From contig CAWDTK010000019.1 in the NCBI GenBank assembly GCA_963805255.1, positions 310,001-374,000 of the forward strand: a DNA stretch of 64,000 bases. The letters are read 5' to 3'. The position numbers and the translations under genes were made by a program. The notes below the pieces were generated by a model, which made no database searches, was not told the DNA's origin, and was given only the letters and a program-made list of their open reading frames with translations. Source of the stretch: Bog-532 sp963805255. GTDB taxonomy: Bacteria > Actinomycetota > Actinomycetes > Streptosporangiales > Streptosporangiaceae. Of the stretch, positions 8,885-16,992 are shown one piece after another (positions within the stretch are counted from its first letter, which is position 1; each line of letters opens with the position of its first letter).

Positions 8885-9337
8885 GTGCCGCTCTCTGAGC
8901 ATGAGCAGCGTCAGCTCGAGCAGATCGAGCAGGCGCTTTACAGCGAGGATCCGAAGTTTGTGCACGCGGTTCGCTCCAGCGATCCGCGGGTGCATTACAA
9001 GCGCCGGGCCTACCAGGCCGTCGCCGGATTCGTGCTGGGTGTCGGACTGCTGCTCGGCGGGGTCATATCCCCGTACATCTGGGTAGGCGTCGCCGGCTTC
9101 GTCGTCATGCTCGTCTGCAGCATGTGGGCGCTGATCAGCTGGCGGCACATCAACGGCATGTCGGCGGCGGCGCTCGGAACGGCACGACCGAAGACCACCT
9201 CCCGGCGGCGCCGCGAACGCCGCGCGGCCGAACGCGGGCCGCGCGGGCCACGCGGAGCCCGCGGGCCCCGCGTGGCGGCGCCGGGCATGATGGAGCGGCT
9301 TGAGGAGCGGTGGCGGCGCCGGCAGGAGCGCGGCTGA
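8885..9337 (+). CDS. DUF3040 membrane protein
   Basis: A 150-residue protein opening with the DUF3040 signature PLSEHEQRQLEQIEQALYSEDP. Two hydrophobic helices follow (AGFVLGVGLLLGGVI and WVGVAGFVVMLVCSMWAL), then an Arg/Gly/Pro-rich basic tail. DUF3040 proteins are small actinobacterial membrane proteins of unknown role, often found near dinB and the dcw region. GTG at 8885 is chosen because GGGAGG lies five bases upstream and the family starts here; a longer in-frame ORF from 8759 is unlikely. A tandem repeat array begins 30 bases after the stop. Confidence 0.85.
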   Translation: MPLSEHEQRQLEQIEQALYSEDPKFVHAVRSSDPRVHYKRRAYQAVAGFVLGVGLLLGGVISPYIWVGVAGFVVMLVCSMWALISWRHINGMSAAALGTARPKTTSRRRRERRAAERGPRGPRGARGPRVAAPGMMERLEERWRRRQERG

Positions 9338-9366
9338 CCGGGATTCCGGGCGTCCCATCGGACCCG

Positions 9367-9531
9367 CGTATCAACCAGCAGCGCATCAACCAGCAGCGCA
9401 TCAACCAGCAGCGCATCAACCAGCAGCGCATCAACCAGCAGCGCATCAACCAGCAGCGCATCAACCAGCAGCGCATCAACCAGCAGCGCATCAACCAGCA
9501 GCGCATCAACCAGCAGCGCATCAACCAGCAG
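9367..9531. repeat. Eleven-copy 15-bp tandem array (CGCATCAACCAGCAG)
   Basis: Eleven consecutive 15-bp units, all identical except for one base in the first (CGTATC). The array lies between the converging DUF3040 and transglutaminase genes. Read forward it would encode RINQQ repeats and then a TAG, but in a frame that does not continue from the DUF3040 gene. The minus-strand transglutaminase stop codon (9521-9523) falls inside the last unit, so the array abuts that gene's end. The near-perfect identity points to recent expansion. Confidence 0.95.
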
Positions 9532-11984
9532 AGGTAGCGCCCGGCGCCGAACTTCGGCGCCACGCCCTGGGCCTGCTGAGCCGCCACCGGCTGAATCGGG
9601 TCCGGGCCGCGGCTTCGGCCAGCTGTGTCACCCCGGCGCGGGCGGCCGGGCACGCTGACACGGGAAAGAGGCGAGCGCGCCAGCCGGTCCGGCGGTCCAC
9701 CGATGCCGCCAGCCCGCGCCGGATCAGGTCGAGGTCGGCGTGACCGGACGGGGCCGGGCTCGGGGTGCCGGCGTAGCTGGCGCGCTCTTCCGCGAGCGCC
9801 ACCCGGCTGAGGGCCCCGGCCGCGGGCGGCGGGAGGCCGGACTCATCGGTGACCCGGCGGGCGGTGGCGCGCGGCGACTCACTCGGCCGCCGGGGGACGC
9901 GGTAGTCGGCGAGGTCGTCGAGTACCTCACGCCAGGCGGCGTGGGCCCGCTCGGCGTCGCCCGCGCGGTGGAACCGGTGCCGCCGCCGCAGGGACCGCGC
10001 CGTGCGCGGCGCGACGGCCGCGACGGCCAGCAGCGCGAGCACGGCGAGGCCGGCCGGCTCGGCCGGGAACCGGCCCCCCGCGGTGACCGCGCCGGGACCA
10101 CCAGACCCGTTCCCGGCCAGCCCGCGCGCGTGCGGGTTGAGGGTCGAGCTGCCCCCGTTCGCACCCGGGGATCCCGTGTTCTGCTGGCCGGGCAGCACGG
10201 TGGAGGCCTGGCTGCTGCCCCCGCCTGCCGTCTGCGGGACGGTGTAGGCCGGCGGGATCGCGGTGCCCTGGCCGCCGCTCCCGGACGGCGTGGGCTCGAA
10301 CCGCAGCCAGCCCGCCCCCTGGAAGTAAAGCTCCGGCCACGCGTGCGCGTCGCTGGTCCTGACCGACCAGGTGCTGATCCCGGTCGGCGAGCCGGAGGTG
10401 AAGCCCACGGCGACCCGGGACGGGATGCCCAGCAACCGGGCCAGTACGGCCATCGCGAACGCGAACTGCTGGCAGTACCCGCGCTTGCTGACGGTGAGGA
10501 AGTGACTGAGACCGGTCGCGTCCGGCGGCTCGGTGGCAGTCAGGCTGTAGCTGAACCCGCCCGTGTGGGTGAACCACTGCTGCAGGAGGATCGCCTTGCC
10601 GTAGGAGGTCGTCGCGCTGCGGGTGACGTTCCTCGCGAGCGCGGCCAGCGGCCGGAACGCCGGGGGGACGTTCAGGTACTCGCCGGCGATCGCGGCCGGC
10701 GGCGCCGGCGCCCGGTTCAGCTGGTCCGCGCCCGGGGAGATGTCGTCGCTGGTCACCGTGTACGTCAGGCCGGAAAGCGGGGTCCCGAAGCTAAGCACGA
10801 TGGACGTGCCGACATCCATCACCCAGTGCCCGGGGGCGCTGATCTTGGTGGCCGGGTACGGCACCGGCAGGAAGCTGATCCCGGAAATGGCGCTCGCCGT
10901 CCCGCGGCCGACGGTGACGTTGGTCGTCACGCTGGTGCGGCCCGCCCCGGTCAGGCCCCGAGGGGAGGGCAGCTTGCCGGTCGCCGTGGCCGTCGGGCCC
11001 AGGCCCGGGCCCATCGTCCAGGCCGTGGTGGACAGGTTGCCCAGGACGTACATCTGCAGGTACTGCGGTTCCGGGTCGGTGGTCCGGTAGGTGAGGACCG
11101 TCGACGACTGGCTCTCCCGCAGGTCCTGCGTCATTTGCGCGAGCGGGTTCGGCACCGTCGTCCCGTTCCCCGGGCCCAGCGCCGACGCGGCCGGGCCGAA
11201 GATGTTGACGTGCGCGGGGAACATGCGGTTGCCCCGGAGACCGGGCACGAACAGCGGCACGCACAGCGCGACCACGATCGAGGCCGCCCCGATCCGCCGC
11301 CCCGCCGCCACCGAGCGGGCATCGGACGCCCTGACGGCGGTGGGCGCCCGTGTGTACCTGGGGCGGCTGGCGGCCTCGGCCCGCCAGCGGCCGGCCGGGC
11401 GTCCCCACCGCCGGAATCCGTTCCCGGCCGTCCGCGTTCAGGATGAGCAGGTACCCGGCCGTGCCCAGGCAGAACACGATCGTGGTGCCCAGCCCGCCGC
11501 GCGAGGCCGGCGTGGTCGCCGGCACGATGAACAGGGCCAGCAGCGGCAGGCCGGCCACCGCGGAGCTGCGCAGCCGGACCGCCAGCGTGTCCGTGGCCAG
11601 CGCGGCCAGCCCGATTCCGGTCGTCCCGAGCAGCACCAGGCCTGGCGTCAGCGGTACCGGCGGGGAGAACCGGTCCGCGTCGGTCATGCCCTGCACGGCC
11701 AGCTGCCGCAGGTAGCTGAGCGACGAGCCGTCCGGCACCACCAGCAGCCAGGAGCGCCCGGCCGCGAACACGAAGTTGAGGTAGAGCAGCAGGCCGGCCA
11801 GGCCCGCGGCGAGGCACGCGAGGACCGGCAGCGGGCGCCACCGGGTCAGGGTACCGGCGCAGGCGATCACGACGATGGCGCCCAGCCCGGTCCAGAACCA
11901 CTCCGCGCCGTCGTAGAGCGCGTACAGGGCGGTCGAGGCGAGGGCCGTCCCGGCCGCCGCGGCCAGCGTCAGCCGATGGCTCAT
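9521..11984 (-). CDS. Transglutaminase-like membrane protein (TgpA type, DUF4129 tail), frameshifted
   Basis: A membrane protein of about 820 residues when repaired. The N-terminus has about six hydrophobic helices starting MSHRLTLAAAAG. An extracytoplasmic transglutaminase core follows, with Cys in GYCQQFAFAMAVLARLLGIP, His in SDAHAWPELYF and an acidic residue in WLRFEPTPSG. Then come a low-complexity linker, a further helix and a DUF4129-type tail. The reading frame breaks near 11415: removing one base turns the minus-strand GGATTCC into GGATCC and gives ERIRRWGRPAG, joining both halves. ATG at 11984 overlaps the DUF58 stop. With MoxR and DUF58 it forms a widespread three-gene set whose role is not settled. 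Confidence 0.85.
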
Positions 11985-13324
11985 CCGGTCCCCTCCGGGG
12001 GTAGCGCGGTCACCTGGCCGGCCCCGGACGGTACCGCGGGTGCCTCGGTGCTGACCGTGCGGTGCAGGTAGCTGGCCGTGGCGGAGCTGTGCAGTTCCCG
12101 CCACGCCTCGCTGAGCTGCTTGCCGGCCGTGACGACCGCGACGCGCCACCCCGCCGCGGCGAGGATGTCCTTGGCGGCCGGGGCGTCTGAGCGCTCGCCC
12201 GCAGGGCCCGCAGGGCCGCCCTGCGCGGGCCCCGAATCCCAGTGCAGCCCGTCGACCATCAGCGCCATGGCCGGAGCCGTGCCCTGGTGACTGGCGGCGA
12301 GCAGCCGGGCCTGGCCGGGCGACAGCATCCCGGTCACGGCGATGACCTGCCCGCGGCTGCTGGCGCGCAACGTGGCCAGGCCCCGGGCGAGATCGATGTT
12401 GCGGGTCGGCTCGATCACGGCCAGTCTTTCCAGCAGCGATTCCGCGGCCGGCCCGGCGGGCGTGACCTCACCCGAGTCGGTGACCAGCCGCGTCTCGATG
12501 CCCTGGCTGACCAGATGGACGCCGATCGACGCCGCGGCGCTGACCGCGGACTCGAAGGGCGATCCCGGGCCGCTGCCGGTGTACGCGCGCCGCCGCGCGT
12601 CGATCAGCAGCAGCGCGCGCTTGTGCCACTGCTGCTCCTCGCGGCGGACCATCAGCTCGCCGTACCGCGCGGTGGATCGCCAGTGCACCCGGCGCAGCTC
12701 GTCACCGTCGCGGTAGGCGCGCGGGGCGATGTCATCCTCACCCGCGGCCGCGACCGTGCGCATGCCGCTCTCGCCGTCGCCGAGACGGCTGCCGGGGATC
12801 GCGACGCGGGGGAGCGGCGTTATCGTCGGCGTGACCACCAGTGTGCTCTTGGTCGCGAACGATCGTCCGATCGCCACCAGGCCGAAGACGTCGGCGACGC
12901 GGATCTGCAGCGGGCCGATCGCGTATTTGCCGCGCTGGTCCATCCGGACCTGATAACTCAGGTCGCGGTGGCCGGCCGCCTCGATCGCCTCGAGCACGAA
13001 CCGCTGCCGGCTCCCGGCCGCGTGCTGCCTGCCGTCCTCGGCGAGCAGCAGCCCGGTGCGCAGCCGGGAAATGTTGGACAGCCGGATGCGTACCTCGGCC
13101 GGGCGCCCGGCCGGGACCCGGCGCGGGAGCAGCTGCCGGGTGCAGGACAGCCGGTAGCGGGCCCGGGTGGCCCCCAGCGCGGACAGCAGCGGGAGCATCA
13201 TCAGCAGGACGCCGATGCGCAGCAAATCGGCCTCGTCCAGGGCCAAGCCGGATATGACCGCCGCGCACCCCACGGCCAGGAACGTCTTGCCCCTGGTGGT
13301 CAGCGCGTCAATCAGTGCCCGCAT
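11981..13324 (-). CDS. DUF58 protein (MoxR-associated)
   Basis: A 447-residue protein. Two N-terminal hydrophobic helices (FLAVGCAAVISGLAL and IGVLLMMLPLLSALGA) anchor it. A beta-rich region follows and then the DUF58 signature around YRDGDELRRVHWRSTARYGELMVRREEQQ, which leads into a von Willebrand A-like fold (RALLLIDARR). It is encoded between MoxR and the transglutaminase gene, and its stop overlaps the next start, so co-expression is expected. DUF58 proteins usually work with MoxR ATPases, but the target is unknown. Confidence 0.9.
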   Translation of the reverse strand: MRALIDALTTRGKTFLAVGCAAVISGLALDEADLLRIGVLLMMLPLLSALGATRARYRLSCTRQLLPRRVPAGRPAEVRIRLSNISRLRTGLLLAEDGRQHAAGSRQRFVLEAIEAAGHRDLSYQVRMDQRGKYAIGPLQIRVADVFGLVAIGRSFATKSTLVVTPTITPLPRVAIPGSRLGDGESGMRTVAAAGEDDIAPRAYRDGDELRRVHWRSTARYGELMVRREEQQWHKRALLLIDARRRAYTGSGPGSPFESAVSAAASIGVHLVSQGIETRLVTDSGEVTPAGPAAESLLERLAVIEPTRNIDLARGLATLRASSRGQVIAVTGMLSPGQARLLAASHQGTAPAMALMVDGLHWDSGPAQGGPAGPAGERSDAPAAKDILAAAGWRVAVVTAGKQLSEAWRELHSSATASYLHRTVSTEAPAVPSGAGQVTALPPEGTG

Positions 13325-13339
13325 GACAGCCGTGGCCCG

Positions 13340-14317
13340 TCACCGGCGGGCCGGCAGCGGCAGCCGGGCCACGATGCCGGCCAGTACCTGCTCGGGCAGC
13401 TGTCCCGCGACGAGCGCCTCCGGGGTGGGCAGCAGCCGGTGCGCGAGCACCGGCACGGCCAGGGCCTGCGCGTCGTCCGGGATCACGTAGTCACGGCCGT
13501 CGAGCGCCGCCCAGGCACGGCTGGCCCGCAGCAGATGGAGCGTCGCCCGCGGGGAGGCGCCGAGCCGCAGGTCCGCGTGCGAACGGGTCGCGTTGACCAG
13601 GTTGATCACGTACTGCTTGAGCAGGTCGGAGACCATGACGCCGCGCACCGCCGACGCCAGGTCCCGGATGTCGCTGGCGCGGGCCACGGGCTTCACGTCA
13701 TCCAGCGGGGACGCCGAGCCGTGGGTGTCGATCATCTCCAGCTCCGCGGCCGCCGTCGGGTAGCCGATGGAGATGCGCGCGGTGAAGCGGTCACGCTGGG
13801 CTTCGGGGAGCGGGTAGGTCCCCTCCATCTCCACCGGGTTCTGCGTGGCGATCACCATGAACGGCGATTCCAGCGGGAAGGTGGTCCCGTCCACGGTGAC
13901 CTGCCCCTCCTCCATGCTTTCCAGCAGCGCGGACTGCGTTTTCGGGGAGGCGCGGTTGATCTCGTCACCGACGACGATGTTGGCGAACACCGGTCCCGGC
14001 TTGAACTCGAATTCCCGCCGCTCCTGGCTGAACGCGCTCACGCCGGTGACGTCGCTGGGCAGCAGGTCCGGGGTGAACTGGATCCGGCGCACCGAGCAAT
14101 CGATCGACCGCGCCAGCGCCTTGGCCAGCATGGTCTTGCCGACACCCGGGACGTCCTCGATGAGCAGGTGACCCTCGGCGAGCAGTACGGTGAGCGTGAG
14201 CCGGACGGCGTTCGCCTTCCCGTCGATGACCGATTCGACGGCCGCACTGATGCGGCCGGCCACCGCCACGAGGTCGTCGAGCGCGCTGGCGGGGTCGCGC
14301 CCCATTCCCACTGCCAC
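13340..14317 (-). CDS. MoxR-family AAA+ ATPase
   Basis: A chaperone-like ATPase of about 325 residues. Walker A is EDVPGVGKTMLAKALA, Walker B is IVVGDEINRASPKTQSALLE and sensor 1 is MVIATQNPVEMEGTYPLPEAQ. The C-terminal lid domain ends in RLPLPARR. AGGAGG (14322-14327) lies 4 bases before GTG 14317 and 10 bases before GTG 14311; both starts and ATG 14305 are possible. MoxR proteins act with VWA/DUF58 partners, which matches the next gene 15 bases downstream. Confidence 0.92.
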   Translation of the reverse strand: MAVGMGRDPASALDDLVAVAGRISAAVESVIDGKANAVRLTLTVLLAEGHLLIEDVPGVGKTMLAKALARSIDCSVRRIQFTPDLLPSDVTGVSAFSQERREFEFKPGPVFANIVVGDEINRASPKTQSALLESMEEGQVTVDGTTFPLESPFMVIATQNPVEMEGTYPLPEAQRDRFTARISIGYPTAAAELEMIDTHGSASPLDDVKPVARASDIRDLASAVRGVMVSDLLKQYVINLVNATRSHADLRLGASPRATLHLLRASRAWAALDGRDYVIPDDAQALAVPVLAHRLLPTPEALVAGQLPEQVLAGIVARLPLPARR

Positions 14318-14490
14318 CTGGCCTCCTCGACGGGCCTCAAGCCGCACCGGCCGCCGGCGGGGAAGGCCACGCCGCCGCCTGCCGCCTCATACCGACAGTA
14401 CGTCCTGCCTCACCTGATGCGCGACGCTTCGCGCCGGACCGGAGCAGGGGGTGTTCTGCTACGCCGGGCAATTCCCGGCCCGCGCCTTCC

Positions 14491-14532
14491 ATTGCGGCCG
14501 GGTTATTGCGGCCGGGTTATTGCGGCCGGGCC
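14491..14532. repeat. Three 14-bp direct repeats upstream of mraZ
   Basis: ATTGCGGCCGGGTT occurs at 14491-14504 and 14505-14518, and the third copy (14519-14532) ends in CC instead of TT. This is the only clear structure in 14318-14792, which otherwise shows no gene. Whether the repeat binds anything is unknown. Confidence 0.85.
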
Positions 14533-14792
14533 GCTCCCGTGTCGCCATTGTTGCGGTTGGCCCGCCCCCGTGTCGCCTGCTGGCCGTGGACGCGCGCCGG
14601 CCGCCCCCCACTTCCCCCACCCTGAGCCGCGACCTGGCGTTTCCGGGTGGTTTCCCGGCGTCTCCTGGGCAGTTCCCGGTCGGCGGGCATCCCGGCCGCC
14701 CGGCCTGGCCCACAGTGTACCCCCACCTTGCTCCACCGGCTCTGACCTGGGGTTTTACTGGCTAACGGGGAAGAAACACCGTCGATCGGACG

Positions 14793-14820
14793 TTGACGGT
14801 GGAGGAATGTGGGGTACAGT
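14793..14820 (+). promoter_or_regulatory. Likely mraZ promoter
   Basis: TTGACG (14793-14798) and TACAGT (14815-14820) with a 16-bp spacer resemble a housekeeping sigma promoter. The start point would be near 14827, about 55 bases before the mraZ start codon. The -10 overlaps the first MraZ box, which fits autoregulation of the dcw operon. Confidence 0.6.
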
Positions 14821-14844
14821 GGAGCGCCATGGGGCAGTAGGGGT
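14810..14844 (+). promoter_or_regulatory. MraZ-box array upstream of mraZ
   Basis: TGGGG at 14810, TGGAG at 14820 and TGGGG at 14830 lie exactly 10 bases apart, with a weaker GGGGT at 14840. MraZ is known to bind TGGGN boxes separated by 5 bases in its own promoter, and this array has that spacing. It overlaps the -10 element and the probable start point, so bound MraZ should repress the operon. Confidence 0.65.
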
Positions 14845-14882
14845 GGCGCGGCGCTACTCGCGGGACAGGGGAGGTGGGTGCG

Positions 14883-15314
14883 GTGTTCCTGGGCACCCAC
14901 ACGCCCCGGCTCGACGAGAAGGGCCGCCTAATCCTGCCCGCCAAGTACCGGGACGAGCTCGCCGAGGGTGTGGTGATCACGAAAGGCCAGGAGCGCTGCC
15001 TCTACGTCTTCCCGCTGGCGGAGTTCGGCCGGGTCACCGATGCCATGCGCACTGCGCCGGTGACCCGCAAAGATCTCCGCGACTACAGCCGCGTGCTGTT
15101 CGCCAGCGCCTCGGACGAGGTCCCGGACAGGCAGGGCCGCATCACCGTTCCGCCCGCGCTGCGGACCTACGCCGGCCTGGAGCGGGACTGCGTCGTGATC
15201 GGCGCCAACACCCGCATGGAGATCTGGGGCGCCGGGGCCTGGGAGACCTACCTGGCCAGCCAGGAAGAAGCCTTCTCCGATGCGTCCGAGGAGGTGCTGC
15301 CCGGGATCTTGTGA
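14883..15314 (+). CDS. mraZ: Transcriptional regulator MraZ
   Basis: A 143-residue AbrB-like regulator that heads the dcw operon and is known to control it. Two SpoVT/AbrB-type repeats are present: FLGTHTPRLDEKGRLILPAK near the N-terminus and DEVPDRQGRITVPPALRTYA in the second half. GTG at 14883 is chosen because it gives the family start MFLGT and has GGGGAGG 8 bases upstream; GTG at 14874 is part of that ribosome site. Tandem TGGGN boxes lie just upstream. Confidence 0.95.
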   Translation: MFLGTHTPRLDEKGRLILPAKYRDELAEGVVITKGQERCLYVFPLAEFGRVTDAMRTAPVTRKDLRDYSRVLFASASDEVPDRQGRITVPPALRTYAGLERDCVVIGANTRMEIWGAGAWETYLASQEEAFSDASEEVLPGIL

Positions 15315-15491
15315 CGGGTACCGGGCGGCGCCCGGTCCCACGGCCCCCGCGGGGTCTCCACCCGCGCTGGGCCGCCGGCTGGCTGGCATCACTTCCCCGG
15401 TGCCAGGCGGCTGGCGGCCCGCGCGGCGCGGATGGGGTCCCGGCCGGGGGGCACCGAAAGCAGCCAGCGAGCGAGAACTTTGGGGGGTCTG

Positions 15492-16451
15492 ATGGGCGAG
15501 TCATCCGCCGGCCACGTGCCGGTCATGGCCAACGCCGTCACGGCCCTGCTCGGGCCGGCCCTGGAGCCAGACGGCGCCGTGCTCCTCGACGCGACGCTCG
15601 GCCGGGCGGGTCACGCCCGGACCCTGCTCGCGGCCTGCCCCGGGCTCATCCTGATTGGCGTCGACGCCGACCTGACCGCGATCGAGCGGTCCCGCGACCT
15701 GCTGTCCGCCTACGCGGAGCGGGTCACGCTCGTGCATTCCTGCTATGACGAGATCCCGGCGATCGTCGCCGCCGCGGGCCTGGACAGCGTGCAGGGCATC
15801 CTGTTCGACCTCGGTGTGTCGTCCCCGCAGCTTGACGACCCCGAGCGCGGCTTCGCGTACTCCCACGACGCGCCCCTGGACATGCGGATGGACCGGACCC
15901 GCGAGCTCACCGCGGCCGAGGTCGTGAACCGCTACCCAGCCGAGGAGCTGGCCCGGGTGCTGCGCGAATACGGTGAGGAGCGGTTTGCCCGGCGGATCGC
16001 CGACGCGGTGGTGCGGGAGCGGTCCCGCTCCCCGTTGACCTCCACGGGACGGCTGAGCGACATCGTCCGGGAATCGATACCCGCCGCCACGCGGCGGACC
16101 GGCGGTCACCCCGCCAAGCGCACGTTCCAGGCGCTGCGGATCGAGGTGAACGGCGAGCTGGCCGTCCTGGGGCGCTCGCTGCCCGCCGCCCTCGGCCTTC
16201 TCTCGGCGGGCGGGCGGATCGTCGTCCTCGCCTACCACTCGCTCGAAGACCGTGTGGTCAAGCGCGCGCTCGCCGCCGCCGCCGCCGGCACCACCCCGCC
16301 CGGCCTGCCGGTGCCACTGCCCGGGAGCGGGCCGCAGTTCCGCCTGCTGACCAGGGGAGCGCTGCGGCCATCAGCAGATGAGCTCGCCGCCAACCCCCGC
16401 GCGGCATCGGCGCGGCTACGGGCCGCCGAACGTATCCGGAAGGCGGCGTGA
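15492..16451 (+). CDS. rsmH: 16S rRNA (cytosine1402-N4)-methyltransferase
   Basis: Also called MraW; methylates C1402 of 16S rRNA. 319 residues. Motifs are HVPVMANAV at the start, the SAM-binding DATLGRAGHA, DLGVSSPQLDDPERGFAYS and PLDMRMD, then GGHPAKRTFQALRIEVNGEL. ATG at 15492 follows a GGGGGG-rich ribosome site and fits the family N-terminus; an in-frame GTG further upstream is unlikely. The 177 bases after mraZ hold nothing recognised. Second gene of the dcw run. Confidence 0.95.
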   Translation: MGESSAGHVPVMANAVTALLGPALEPDGAVLLDATLGRAGHARTLLAACPGLILIGVDADLTAIERSRDLLSAYAERVTLVHSCYDEIPAIVAAAGLDSVQGILFDLGVSSPQLDDPERGFAYSHDAPLDMRMDRTRELTAAEVVNRYPAEELARVLREYGEERFARRIADAVVRERSRSPLTSTGRLSDIVRESIPAATRRTGGHPAKRTFQALRIEVNGELAVLGRSLPAALGLLSAGGRIVVLAYHSLEDRVVKRALAAAAAGTTPPGLPVPLPGSGPQFRLLTRGALRPSADELAANPRAASARLRAAERIRKAA

Positions 16452-16473
16452 ACGCCATGGAGGGGCGGACGAC

Positions 16474-16992
16474 ATGGCGACCCGAATAAGCGACGCAGCG
16501 CCCCCGTGGACCCGGGGGAATCTCCCGCCGCGTCCAGCGCGCCCGGCGCGCCCGCCCCACCCGCCGAAGCCGCCGCGTGCGGCCGCAGCGACACCGCGCG
16601 TTCCGGCCCCGCCGCGTCCCGGGGCGGCCCCGCAGACGGCCCCCAGTGTGACCGCCGCCGGCCGCCGCCGGATGCCGTTCCTCCTGCTGATCGTGGGCAT
16701 GCTCTGCGGCGCGCTGGTGTGCCTGCTCGTGATCAGCACGACGCTCGCGGCAGGCTCGTTCCGCATCACCAACCTGCGGCAGCAGGACCAGGCCCTGGTC
16801 AGGCAACAGCAGCAACTCCAGCAGCAGGTCGCCCAGGACCAGGCGCCGAGCGTGATCGCCCAGCGGGCCGAACAGCTCGGCATGCGGCCGGTCGGCCAAC
16901 TGCAGTTCCTCAACGTGAAGACCGGCAAGATCTCCAGCGACGCCGCCACCGGCGCCGACGCGAAGATCCAGGTCCCTGGCTACACCCCATGA
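16474..16992 (+). CDS. ftsL: FtsL-like septum protein
   Basis: A 172-residue bitopic protein in the ftsL position between rsmH and ftsI. About 65 residues of Pro/Arg/Ala-rich cytoplasmic tail precede one transmembrane helix (MPFLLLIVGMLCGALVCLLV). A Gln-rich coiled-coil segment (RQQDQALVRQQQQLQQQV) and a short extracytoplasmic tail follow. Sequence conservation of FtsL is always low, so the assignment rests on position, topology and coiled coil. GGAGGGG lies upstream of ATG 16474. The stop overlaps the ftsI start. Confidence 0.75.
   Translation: MATRISDAAPPWTRGNLPPRPARPARPPHPPKPPRAAAATPRVPAPPRPGAAPQTAPSVTAAGRRRMPFLLLIVGMLCGALVCLLVISTTLAAGSFRITNLRQQDQALVRQQQQLQQQVAQDQAPSVIAQRAEQLGMRPVGQLQFLNVKTGKISSDAATGADAKIQVPGYTP

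Noticed and set aside
9310..9537. ORF encoding eleven RINQQ repeats
   Set aside because: It starts inside the DUF3040 gene in another frame, has no ribosome site and is open only because the 15-bp repeat keeps every frame open.
11405..11425. Programmed translational frameshift at GGATTCC
   Set aside because: The codon phase of the motif differs between the HNH gene and the other two genes, and no stimulatory structure is evident; an indel is simpler.
12242..15748. 1168-codon plus-strand ORF across moxR, DUF58 and mraZ
   Set aside because: It is antisense to clear genes and out of frame with mraZ; the composition is Arg/Gly/Ala-rich, as expected of high-GC shadow frames.
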